A DNA stretch of 64,000 bases from Pinus tabuliformis (Eukaryota; Streptophyta; Pinopsida; Pinales; Pinaceae). The number at the start of each line of letters is the position of its first letter. The stretch's first letter is position 1. The DNA lies in NCBI GenBank assembly GCA_031772625.1, contig CM062812.1, positions 731,140,300 through 731,204,299 of the forward strand. Reading direction: 5' to 3'. A program made the position numbers and the translations under genes. Under the pieces are notes generated by a model. That model ran no database searches and was not told the DNA's origin. It worked only from the letters and a program-made list of their open reading frames with translations. This document shows positions 12,122 to 21,716 of this stretch, piece after piece.

Positions 12122-13543
12122 TTATTCAAAAGAGATTAGCCTGCTTGAACCTTCCATAACAATCAAGAAGAGAAGTGGGCAGATTGGGCAACCCTGTCTA
12201 AGTCGCCTCTCTACATCAAAGAAATAGGAAGGAGACCCATTTATGAGAACACTGAAAGAGACAGTTGTAATGCAGCACATAATCCATCGAATGAAAGCAA
12301 TAGGGAAACCAAGGTGAGTTAAAATCATCCTGATGTATAGCCAACTGACCCGGTCAAAGGCCTTTGAGAGATCAATTTTTAGAATGGCTTCTTTCAATTT
12401 CTTCATCTTCATAGAGTGGAGGGCTTCATAGGCAATACCAATGGCTTCATGGATCTGACAATTGTGAAGAAAGGAAAACGTTCAAAGGATATGTTATCGG
12501 ATATGATTGGCTTGATTCGATTTGCAATGATCTTAGAAATGGTCTTGTATATGTAGTTGCAAAGGGAGATGGGCCAAAAATCACTAAAGGATTGAGGGGA
12601 GTCCATATTGGGAATAAGGGCAATCAAAGTAGTGTTATTAGCTTCGTAAATTCTACCAGAAGTTTTGCAATCTTCGATTACCTTTAGAAGGTCTAGGCCT
12701 ATGATATCGAAGAAGTATATATAGAATTCCACCGACCATCCGTCCGATGCAAGACTTTTATCCTTCTTGAACCATTTCAAAGTGCTCTCTAATTCCCCCA
12801 TTGTTACAGGTTTGATAAGGTCCTCCACAGAGTCATGATCCACAAACATAGGAAAATGCCCAACAATGCAAATAATTTCAGCAAGTGTTGCTCCAAGGGG
12901 AGCTTTAAACAGTTGCCTGAAGTGTGTGTTTCCCATATGTGCCAAGCGATTAAAGGTGTGAGCGATTTTCCCTTATTTAGCTACCATCTTCCATATGGTA
13001 TTGCTAGGCTTCCTTCCATTGGAAAATTTATGAAAGAACTTTGTGTTGTCATCCCCAGCTTGAAGCCAGATAGCTCATCTTTTGAGTCTCCATGTCTCTT
13101 CCTGATCCTACACAATGTTGGATCTCTGGGCCTCCAAACCCATCAAATAGGCTTTTGCTTTAATTGAGGTGTACCCTCTGCCATGATCATCAATCAACTC
13201 GTCCATCTGACGCTCAATGTCATGAAGAGTCTATTCATCCCTGGCCCTTTTATCTTTTCCCCAGTTTATAGAGAGTCTTTTAAGATTCACTAGGTTACGA
13301 CAGAAACCCTCTCCCACACAGTGATCATTTGTAAGGGGATGGACTCTCCAATACTCAGTAACTAATTTGAGATAATTGGGTCCTTTAACCATGTCACATT
13401 TAATTTAAAAGGATACCTGGGCTTTTGTAAAGAACTAGCCATCTCTAAATGGATGGGGGAATGATCTGAAATCCCCCCAAACCCCACCCACTACCTGTAA
13501 TTTGTGAAGGATGCTAACATATCTTCATGAAGGAGGAAACAAT
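12122..13543 (-). pseudogene. LINE ORF2: endonuclease C-terminus and reverse transcriptase
   Basis: The segment near 13,430-13,475 reads SDHSPIHLEMASS, matching the C-terminal SDH motif of LINE AP endonucleases. RT follows in two frames. One covers 12,409-12,945, with FKKDKSLASDGW, TLIALIPN and SDFWPISLCNYIYK. The other covers 12,122-12,412, with LKIDLSKAFDRVSW and RRLRQGCPICPLLF. The two open parts are offset, so there is a frameshift near 12,410. A single TAA at 12,122-12,124 stops the second part, and the frame stays open beyond it to the active-site segment. There the usual FADD reads FVDY (about 12,049-12,060), so the second catalytic Asp is gone. The enzyme would be inactive. Confidence 0.85.
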
Positions 13544-15074
13544 TGTTGGGTAAAATTAATTGCTTAATAAATAAATAAATAAAACAACTAATCACCTAGA
13601 CATTAATTATCAACCCGAAGAGAGTCTTTTTATTTCAAAGCAATCGAAAAAATATATGCATAACAATACCAACAGCTAACACTCGTTCTATATGATCGTG
13701 TTCTATACTATCAAGCTCATTCAACAAGAAATAAAATGTAAGACTTGCATAATAAAACTAAAATTAAAAAGAAGAAAATAAATGAAAAGAAAAACAATTA
13801 TGCTAATCACAAAAATTGAATCATTGCTAAATTAAACCACACATTTTTGAATTGTAAATTTAATCTATTGCACCCAACATAATTCAAAATGCTAATCTAA
13901 AGCAGTAAATTAAATGAAATCTAGAAATTGGATGAAATAACAAATCTGGAAAATGCAGCAAACAACAAATTAGTTAGAGAAATGAAATCTACTTTAAGGA
14001 ATGACAATTGAAATTCAAATAAACAAATACATAACTACATTAATTTACATGTTCAAGGCAACACCTCGTCCAAGGTAGTGGGCCCAACTACCCAAGACTC
14101 AGTTCTGCGTTGAGAAATAACTCAGATCAGATTACAAATAATAGATGTAGAACTCAATGGATTGTTTCCTTCATTAAAATATATGAGAGAAATAATTACA
14201 ACATAATGAAGCTCTTAGTTTTATATCAAATTCAACAATTGTTCATGTCCCATCTCTGATCTCTTATCTTCTCTCCTACATCCTATCGAAGAATTGTCCA
14301 TCTCCTACCTCCTAATTATCCTTCCATTATCCCTCCACTATCTCGCATTATTCCCTTTAGTATCCTCCTTCTTTGATCTATGTTTTCATTTAAATACACA
14401 CAAAGCAAAGGGAAGTTATAACAAAGTTGATTGCAAATTGATTTCCATTACAAATTTGGATTGTACAAAACAAATTGATTAGCAAGATCATATCTGAAAG
14501 ATCTTTCCATCAACATTCAGCAAGAACAAATCGAATTTGGTAATGCAATTGGAAGAATTTGGAATACGGCCGCAACATCAAATCTCAGAAAATTTTCTTC
14601 GAAGAACCTTCCGTTTCTCTTAATACAGACCAAATTTTGGAAAACTGCTGATTACAAAACTAATTCATTTCGATCTGGACAAAACCAATGTTTTGGATTT
14701 TCAAGATTCTCCTTCATTTGTCTGAAACATCCAATGAAAAACCGTCACTTCTTATTCCAGTGAATTTCTGAGTTGGAATATTTAATTATGAGCTGGAGAT
14801 CAAATTTGCAATCTGGAAAAGATCTTGGAGGCCAAAATCATGAGTGATGTTACAGCAAATTCATTAATAAAATATCATTGGTAAAATCATGCATAATAAT
14901 CATTAATTTATTAAAAATAAAGGAGAATAAATAATATTTATTCACAAGAACATAAATAATTATAAAATGGAATTATATGATAAATTATGATAAATGATGT
15001 GATAAATAATGGTATAAATGGATGAAATAGATGTTAAAAAGTGATAATAATAATGACAAATTAGTGGCCCAACA
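13544..15074 (-). mobile_element. Gypsy-type LTR (minus), 1.53 kb, inserted in LINE
   Basis: The block begins TGTTGGG at 13,544 and ends CCCAACA at 15,074, the inverted termini expected of an LTR. Read on the minus strand, its start is immediately preceded by a purine-rich tract with GGGGGTA (15,075-15,090), as at the 3' LTR of many plant gypsy elements. On its other side the LINE endonuclease frame is interrupted at exactly this point. Flanking 5-mers (ACAAT left, TACCC right) do not match, so this is the 3' LTR of an element whose body lay to the right, not a solo LTR. No second copy is in the window. Confidence 0.6.
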
Positions 15075-15612
15075 TACCCCCAATCTGAATATGTTGCATG
15101 TCCTCATGCAACACAAAGCCTCTGTATTAACCAAGCTATAAGAAAGATGTTCATCCCAACTCATGGAATTGATCGAACAAATGACTTCTTCCTCAAATAA
15201 TGAATATTCCATTTTAGCAATTTTGATGAAGGCATAACAATTTTCACATTGACTTTCAACTATATCTATATGAAGTTGCAGCAAAATATGATATAAGTAA
15301 TGACAAACTTCATTAACCATTTTCTCAAAAATTACAAACTAGATTTTGCTGAAATTTTGCAAGAACATTGCTACTATATTAATGCTTCTTTGATCCAAAA
15401 ATCAGATCATTTTGATGCACGGAACATGAGATATAAACAAAATGGTCGCAGGTGAAAGTGCATGATTTCTGAAATTTTATAAACTAATTTAACTTGAATT
15501 TTTTTGGATTTGTGTATTTAATGATACGTCTTTGTTGTCCAAAAATCATAAGAATTTAGCTCATAGTTTTAAATATATACACTAATCAATTTCTGCACTA
15601 TCTAAAAATGAA
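15075..15612 (-). other. 3' internal remnant of minus-strand gypsy element, with PPT
   Basis: On the minus strand the stretch leading into the LTR contains GCATGAGGACATGC followed by GATTGGGGGTA. This pattern (GAGGACA, then a G-rich polypurine tract abutting TGTTG) is common at the 3' ends of plant Tat/Athila-type gypsy internal regions. The rest, up to the next LTR at 15,613, is non-coding. Confidence 0.45.
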
Positions 15613-16478
15613 TGTTGGTCGTGGAATCCCCCCAAGGCATGTTTTGGGGCTTAAAGCCCATGTTTTGACTAAGTCCATTGTAAAGACTGCGTGATTTGTG
15701 GGCGCGGAGCACGAAGTCATAATAAAGTCACAGGATTGTCCATCATCGTTTTTGTAATGTAATGTCAGTTTGAAAGATCTACCCATGGTCCGCAGACCAT
15801 GGGATTGTATAAATAGAGCGAGGCTCTAAGTGTAAGAGAGACATCAAGAAATGAATCAATAGAAGAAAGAATAGAAGCATTGAGTCGAAGTGTAAGACAT
15901 GTCTTTGGGTCATAGAGTAGGAGAAGGCTCTGCAGCTGAGTGTGCAGAGGCTTAGTAGTCTACAGCTGAATGCGTGGGGCAGGTTGAGTCTGTAACCATC
16001 GGAATCATTAATAAAAGAGAAGTTTTACCATATTTCTATGTATCCTTTCCTGTCTTATGTACTATTGGGTATGAATTGCAAGTTTAATGTTTATTTACTA
16101 CGCAAACTCATATGAATGTGCTAAATAAGTAAATATACTGTAAGGCATCCAGTTACGTGAAGATAACTAACTGGTGTAAGAAGATAAGTAAGATATTGGA
16201 AGTGACTTAGGGAATTAATACAGATCGTTGCTCCAATAGTGCAGAAGCCCCTCATCCCCATATCAGGGCACGAAGGCCAGGGAAGTGCACAAAGAGACTC
16301 TCAGTTGGACCAAATCAACCCCTTAGACATCTCAAGCATACGGAAACCTTGTTCCAACACCCCCCCATACTACTCCCGGTGAGACCTTAGTCTGCGCTCC
16401 GTGAACTGTTTCCGAAAGGGCCAATAGTACAACGATTTGTTTGGCTAATTAACTCTGAACCTGGGTCAGGCCCCAACA
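15613..16478 (+). mobile_element. 5' LTR of Tat-like gypsy element
   Basis: It starts TGTTGG and ends CCCCAACA, has a TATA box TATAAATAG at 15,808-15,816, a poly(A)-type signal near 16,010, and is followed by a primer-binding-like site and gag remnants. About 200 bases of U3 precede the TATA box. A 9-bp inverted repeat with a 4-base loop lies at 15,782-15,803, ending only 4 bases before the TATA box. No matching 3' LTR was found to the right, so both ends rest on the TG/CA termini and context. Confidence 0.6.
15782..15803. promoter_or_regulatory. Hairpin-forming inverted repeat upstream of LTR TATA box
   Basis: Arms CCCATGGTC and GACCATGGG are perfect 9-bp inverted complements separated by CGCA. 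The TATA box begins at 15,808. The position suggests a protein-binding palindrome or a structural element of the LTR promoter; function is inferred only from position. Confidence 0.6.
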
Positions 16479-16488
16479 AGCCAACAAA

Positions 16489-16506
16489 TGGTTCTGTTGC
16501 TGGGAC
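16489..16506 (+). promoter_or_regulatory. Degenerate primer-binding site
   Basis: TGGTTCTGTTGCTGGGAC lies 10 bases after the LTR end. It resembles the TGGCGCCGTTGCCGGGGA class of primer-binding site used by many plant Athila/Tat-type elements rather than the initiator-Met type used by the chromoviruses in this window. Several mismatches make the call tentative. Confidence 0.4.
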
Positions 16507-16519
16507 TGAAATCTTCATA

Positions 16520-18150
16520 GATATGTCTAATGTCGTATCACTAGAATCCAACTAAGCAAGAAATTGAAGATTGGTTGGATAGTAAGATTCACAAGTTCAT
16601 CGCGTAGGAGAATAACAATCTGCGACTATCAAAAGAAGAGTGGTTAGGCTACTACTTGTACACAGAGATTCACAAAATTTTCTTCACATCTTTCCCTACT
16701 GAGATGTACGAGTGGATCATGAAGCTAGAAGATAGCCAAGGAACATGCAAGCTCGACAGACCTATTGTTTTGACTCCAGCACTGGTGCGCAGATTGGAAG
16801 CATTAGAGGATAAGATTGCATGCACTATTGGTCACTGGCTCAATCTAATTATAGGAGGATTCATCACTGAGTTCGTGGTAGATACTTCAGTTAGCTACGG
16901 TGAGGCAGAGAGACACTTCCTCAAAGGACCGCAAGATAAGTATGTTAAGTCTTTGAACACTTGGATTAAAATGCTACTATGTGAAAAGCAGGTTATGTGA
17001 ATACATTGATGTTGGGGCTACGCAAAGTGGGAGAATTTACAGAAACGATATTAGTGCAGAACTAGAAACTAGCCCCTTGATTTCACCTCCACGAGGGAAC
17101 GAGGAAGAGCTCGTGAAGGTCTCACCAAGAGGTGTGATCAATTTGATAAGGGAGAGGATTCCACGCATACCACCCCCACCCAGACCACCACCAGTTTCAC
17201 TATCTTCACCCTCATCTTCGCCCATACCACCTCCACCACCACCACGAGTCAATATGGAAAAAGCGATAAAATTTCCAGTGTTAAAGGGAGTAGGAAATGA
17301 AGATCCGGACCACTTTTGGTTCGTGATAAAAGTTGTATGGGAAGCACATGGAGTCACGGACGAAAATATAAAGAAAGCAATGTTGGTCAGTGCTCTGCAG
17401 GATCGCGCGCTGACCTGTTATATTAAGCATTCCAGTGACAATCCAAATGCAGGGATCACGGATATCCAAACTGCGCTGAACATAGAATTTAGCAGGCCGA
17501 AGTATGAGGCACAGTCGATCATTGGGTTCAAGGAGATCATGATGCTACCAAGCAAGACCCCTTGGGAGTTGGATTAGAGACTGAAGTGCACAATTCGCGA
17601 AGCTAAAATGACTTTGACAGATGGAAAACACCGTGAATGCTTTGTAGCATCGTTATTGCCGCATGTAAGGAATGCGATGTCCCATCATGATTGTATTATA
17701 CATTGTTTGATCATGAGAAGGAGGATTTTCCCACACTGATATCAAGGTTGCGCGACAAGGGATCGCTCCAACCTCCCCCGACTCAGAACCGGCAAATGAC
17801 GAGGTCTAAGCCATGCAAGGAAGACCCTAATGTAAACATTGTGCTCCGAACTGGAATTACAATAGGGGATGACAAAGGCAAGTAGCCTGAAGATAGTACA
17901 TGGTTTTGCAAGGCTCCGATGAAAGAACCAGAGTTTGATTTGGAATGCACTAAGGAAACCTTCATGGAAGCAAGGAAGAGCTTCGCTGATGCCTCCACTT
18001 CATGAAGAAAAGACAAACCAAAGCCGAAAATGGACCCATCGATGCTCACAATGTTCCTAGAAACATGCATGAAGCTGCTACGTGATAGCAAGGCTATATA
18101 GGGACTGCATAAACTAATAAATAGATGCGTTGGGACCACGCCAGGAGAAC
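16520..18150 (+). pseudogene. Tat-like gypsy gag remnant
   Basis: Open parts at 16,656-17,000 and 16,981-17,577 are joined by a frameshift. A proline-rich spacer (about 17,160-17,250, repeated P codons) precedes KFPVLKGVGNEDPDHFWFV, which matches the start of the retrotransposon Gag domain. The domain continues with HGVTDENIKKAMLVSAL and ALTCYIKHSSD and runs past the stop at 17,575 into GKHRECFVASLLPHVR. A later segment (17,690-18,130) is broken. The product would be the capsid-like Gag of a Tat-lineage element; this copy is dead. Confidence 0.7.
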
Positions 18151-18188
18151 CACACGTAGTCCAAAATAATTTAAAGCAAGCGACAAGG

Positions 18189-18794
18189 ATGGGAAGAGAG
18201 ATGAGATTGACCACGCAAATTGGAGAATATGAGATGGACCAAGTGATTCTGGACCTAGGATTGGACGCGAACATTCTACAAAAGCAAACATGGGAGTGCA
18301 TGGTGAGGCCTACACTACAATGGTCTCCTATCCAATTACGAATGGCAAACCAGCAAAAAATCCTACCGATGGGAACATTGCAAGGAATCACCGTAGATAT
18401 AGAAGGAGAAAGTGCGCTAGCACATTTTGAAGTGATAGAGATTGTTAATGACAGTAATCCCTACCCTGCGGTATTAGGGATAGATTGGGCTACAAACATG
18501 AATGGGGTGATAAACCTAAAGAAGTGCAAGATGATTTTTGAGAAAAAGACCCTACGCGTAGTCGTACCTTTGGACCCTGAAAAAGGATTGTGCTACATAG
18601 AGACAATGCACAACTATGAAAGCGATGACGACTTGGAATGCATCTACAAGATAACTACACGAGAGAAAAACTGGGTAAATCCCACTGTGGATGAACGGAT
18701 CTCATGGGAGCACAAAATCTCCTGTACATCGGATTCTGACGAAGAGATAGAGCAATGGCAAAACCGGTTACATAAGGTAACCACGCTGCACTGA
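18189..18794 (+). CDS. Retropepsin-like protease region of Tat-like element
   Basis: This is an open stretch of 201 codons. It contains VILDLGLDANILQKQTWE, where the aspartic-protease D-T/S-G motif appears as D-L-G, then QLRMANQQKILPMGTLQGI, EVIEIVNDSNPYPAVLGIDW and INLKKCKMIFE, the usual flow of the Tat-type protease domain. The rest (about residues 140-201) is an acidic linker that would lead into reverse transcriptase in an intact element. Here no RT follows. The ATG used is the first in the open frame and probably not a real start, since the family makes a gag-pro-pol polyprotein. Confidence 0.65.
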   Translation: MGREMRLTTQIGEYEMDQVILDLGLDANILQKQTWECMVRPTLQWSPIQLRMANQQKILPMGTLQGITVDIEGESALAHFEVIEIVNDSNPYPAVLGIDWATNMNGVINLKKCKMIFEKKTLRVVVPLDPEKGLCYIETMHNYESDDDLECIYKITTREKNWVNPTVDERISWEHKISCTSDSDEEIEQWQNRLHKVTTLH

Positions 18795-19140
18795 GGTGGT
18801 GGGGTATGCACCAAGTAAGCTTTGAGGACTGGCACAAATGTAGGAGGACGATGCACATGCAGTTTGGGAAACCTCAGATGTGATTAACAAATAAGATTGT
18901 TGGATGGAACAATCCACATGCACACATGTACAAATGGATATAGGCATATGTTACAAAACCTGCACGAATGCACACAAACTTCGCGATAGGAGACACGGTC
19001 AGTAAGCATATGCGAGCAAGGCAATGGCGTGAATGACACCTCAGGTTGGAACAACAGAGTATGGAAAGAATGAGTGGGCAGAAAGTTATCCACACAGAAG
19101 CCTTTAACAAAGTATGTGAAGTGCTAAACAAGGTATATGA
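18795..19140. other. Junction replacing RT and RNase H of the Tat-like element
   Basis: An intact element would carry well over 2 kb of reverse transcriptase, RNase H and integrase here. Only about 350 bases separate the protease linker from the integrase tail, with no recognisable RT motif. Short open frames on the minus strand are shadows. The breakpoints are not defined. Confidence 0.6.
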
Positions 19141-19141
19141 T

Positions 19142-19752
19142 GCGTAGTGGACAGATTGGGACCTGCATGTACTAGCGGTTCTGTGGGCTTATAGGACAAC
19201 GTGCAAGAAACTGATGGAGCAGACGCCTCCAAGGCTAGAGTATGGAGCAAATGATGCAATCCCCATAGAATATAAAATGCCTAGTCCATGCATAGCAGCG
19301 CCGATAGATATGACGGCTCACGAAGCCTTGGAAGAAGGGGTCACACAGTTGAACTAAGTAGAATGCTTTGGATTTGAGGAAGAAATCCGACAGGGTGATC
19401 TTAGGCTCCAAGAACTTATGAAAGAAAGGGTGGGATTAAGGGAGAACAACACTTGGGTGGAATCAGAATTCAAGAAGCTTGAGGATGAAATAAAGAAAGA
19501 TTTTCTCTATAAGGAAACCAGGGTGATAAAACAGGGTGTGCACGATCACATTGACGAATTTGGGGACTACCACCGAGAGTTGATTAGCTTGATGCCTTGG
19601 ATTGGACCGCATATTACTAAACGGATCACCCATGGTGGCGCGCTGCAGATGATAAAGTGTGTGACACAGCCAATAAAAATAAAAGGTGGATGTTTTCCAG
19701 GAAAAGTGACAAATAACTGGTTGGAACCTTATACAGGTGGCACAGCCACTTG
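19142..19752 (+). pseudogene. Integrase C-terminal remnant of Tat-like element
   Basis: About 19,160-19,260 reads DLHVLAVLWAYRTTCKKL and QTPPRLEYG, the segment after the catalytic core of plant gypsy integrases. The end at 19,590-19,750 carries WIGPHITKRITHGGAL and GKVTNNWLEPYTGG, the C-terminal GPF/Y-like region. The part between (open at 19,418-19,753) is charged and less typical. A stop lies near 19,355. The catalytic D-D-E residues are absent, so it is inactive. Confidence 0.7.
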
Positions 19753-19760
19753 ACTAGCCA

Positions 19761-20704
19761 TGGGAAGTACAGTCTTAGCGCTCCAAGCAGTTGAAAGGAG
19801 ACGCGAGACTATAAAATTCTCTGCCCTGGAGCTGCACGATGTTGGAGCTGCACGCAAGAGAAAAGTGTCACAAGGTTCGCGATTGCAGAAGGGGGGCTAC
19901 GCTGCCATGTAGTTTGGCTAGAAAGTGACCATTGTAGTTGCTATTCACGATGTGATGCTCGACTTTAGACCAAATGGAGCGGGCGACAGGCATTTAAGAC
20001 ACGCTTTATGGGCAAGATTTGGGAAAATATGCCGCCAAGGGAGCATTAATGAACCAGATTTGGGGGGAACAGTTGAATTTAAATTCAAAAGACGTTATAA
20101 ATTACAAAGGGTTGCGCAGCGAACAACACTTGGTCATTTTCGAATTAAGTTGTTGTATGCCCCACGTATTTTCAGTCAAGACCTAGCTGCACTATGTAGA
20201 GAGTTGATTGAGCCCTTGATTGAGCGATTAAGAGATTTCTGGACAAGCAAGATGCCAGTCTCTGAAGAAGGAAATTGCAGATATGACCACCGACGAGGCC
20301 ATGCAGGCCCTAAATGTTGAAGATGCCCCTGAAGGCGCCGGGATTGTGGCAGAAATCCCTAAATCACCTCACACAACAAGACCGAAGAAGGATAAACAAC
20401 CAATGATTCTGGTGTCTGTGTCTCTGCGAAACTCGCTGCACACCAGCTTAATGATGGAGGAGAAAGGGAAAGCAGTTAATTTGGAAACCAATGAGGAGGA
20501 GGAATACCTGGAGGACCTCATAATTGAAGAACACAAGGATGAGGGCATGGAGGAAGAAATTGAGCCTGCACACTCTCCAACAAAGCTGCCCGCGTATATA
20601 CCCTAGCGAAAGTGGAAGGAAAGAGTACCCAAGGACCTTGATGAGAGCAACAGCTCTCTCCAGACTCCGCTCCTCCCAAAAGACATCATCTTTGAGGGCA
20701 TGCA
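19761..20704 (+). pseudogene. Extra post-integrase reading region, part 1 (split by insertion)
   Basis: Downstream of the integrase tail, open stretches continue in the same direction: about 19,759-19,910, 19,925-20,320 and, after a frameshift near 20,280, 20,283-20,606 and on to 20,704. The last part is acidic (EEEEYLEDLIIEEHKDE) with basic patches. The frame KDIIFEGM runs straight into the LTR of the nested chromovirus at 20,705 and resumes after it at 26,635 with LGRVPNLKFED. I do not recognise a characterised family. It looks like an accessory ORF3 of the Tat-like element and is broken by several stops and shifts. Confidence 0.5.
20700..20704. repeat. 5-bp target duplication (left), ATGCA
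   Basis: ATGCA directly precedes the 5' LTR at 20,705. The right-hand partner after the 3' LTR is ACGCA at 26,630-26,634. The single difference is C versus T at a CpG site, consistent with deamination after insertion. Confidence 0.8.
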
Positions 20705-21037
20705 TGTTGGGTCCCTATAATACTAGTGATTACCCCATTACTATTGTAGTTATACCCCTTATTAATATTGTTGTGCCCCTATTGCCCCCATATTGTTATT
20801 ACTGTGCCCCATAGAATCCCTCTATTATTATTTTTGTGGCTTTATATTATTATTGTTAGGTCGGCTGGATTATATTGTGACTCCTTAGACTCCTATATAT
20901 AGAAAGGAGGTTTTGTCATTTGAATCATCCAAGAATTGTTCATTTATTTAATGTAAAGGAGGTTTCCCCCTCGAAGAGGCTGAATTCTAAGGCGTTGATC
21001 TATCTTTTCTATCTTTTCTTGAGCTGGTTTCATAACA
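20705..21037 (+). mobile_element. 5' LTR of Reina-like element
   Basis: Starts TGTTGGGTCC and ends TTTCATAACA. A TATA box (CTATATATAG, about 20,893-20,902) lies roughly 190 bases in. The first part has a loosely repeated pattern of ATTATTATT and GTGCCCC words. It is equal in length to the 3' LTR and differs from it at three bases. Confidence 0.95.
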
Positions 21038-21039
21038 TT

Positions 21040-21051
21040 TGGTATCAGAGC
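21040..21051 (+). promoter_or_regulatory. Primer-binding site, initiator Met-tRNA type
   Basis: TGGTATCAGAGC lies two bases after the 5' LTR and matches the complement of the plant initiator Met-tRNA 3' end, the usual primer for copia elements and chromoviruses. Confidence 0.95.
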
Positions 21052-21716
21052 TTTGGATTCTAGGGTTTCGCTGCTCCAAACAGGTCATCGTGGAATTTTC
21101 GCTATAAATTTTATTATGTGACATTTCAGAAGTCGCAAGAAAAACCCATTTGAGAAGAAGTCACGTTGAACCTTGGGTCCGAATTTTAGAGCCTTTCGCA
21201 CGATATTTGCGGAGATATGATCTGAGGAAGTTGGTCTTTTTGCAGATTCCTGAATTACATTCAAAACAGGTGACCTTGGGAAAATCGTCATAACTTTCTC
21301 TCTAGGGATCGGATTGAAATTTTGTAAGAAGGTACAGAAAGAGGACAGACGGTAGTTTCTTGTATGCATGCTTCAGATCCAAAGGTTGAAACAGTGATAC
21401 GTGGCACGTCGTACAAGTTCGCTCTACTGAACTAGTCTATAAGCGAGTCACTGTGGGAGATTTCACATAACTCTTCCTTGGAGAATCCAATTTGGGTCAG
21501 ACTTGTGGCATTGGAAAGAGGACACAGAGGGCTACTACAGCTCACAAATTCAGAACTAGATGATTGGAAAGTACAGAGATACATCAGAGGCAATATCGAG
21601 CTCCTACAAAGTGAAAAAAGGTGTGTAGATTTTCTTACATTTTTGCTTAAGCTTGGTTTGAAAATTTATGTTGAAGGAATTCAAAGGGCATAGTAGAGAA
21701 TTTTTATCGGTAACTG
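21052..21716 (+). other. Leader of Reina-like element
   Basis: Untranslated leader between primer site and gag start, about 665 bases. It has short open frames (such as 21,478-21,693) that are probably not used. Packaging and dimerisation signals would be expected here, but none can be named from sequence. Confidence 0.6.

Larger units (their letters stand above)
9985..13543 (-). mobile_element. L1-type plant LINE, decayed, cut at its endonuclease
   Basis: Reading down the minus strand, the order is the end of an AP endonuclease, reverse transcriptase, a zinc-binding RT-associated region and a plant-type RNase H. This is the usual ORF2 layout of plant L1-like LINEs. Several frameshifts and stops break it. 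The upstream end stops cleanly at 13,543, where a gypsy LTR beginning TGTTGGG starts, so the missing endonuclease N-terminus and ORF1 were probably separated by that insertion rather than lost by 5' truncation. The 3' end is approximate. Confidence 0.8.

Noticed and set aside
13544-15074. Solo LTR interpretation
   Set aside because: Flanking 5-mers do not match and a polypurine tract adjoins one end, so it is the 3' LTR of a larger element.
15598-15786. 62-codon minus ORF across the start of the Tat-like LTR
   Set aside because: It lies in LTR U3, has no domain and crosses the element boundary.
17037-17357. Glycine-rich minus ORF of 106 codons
   Set aside because: It is the complement of the proline-rich Gag spacer on the plus strand.
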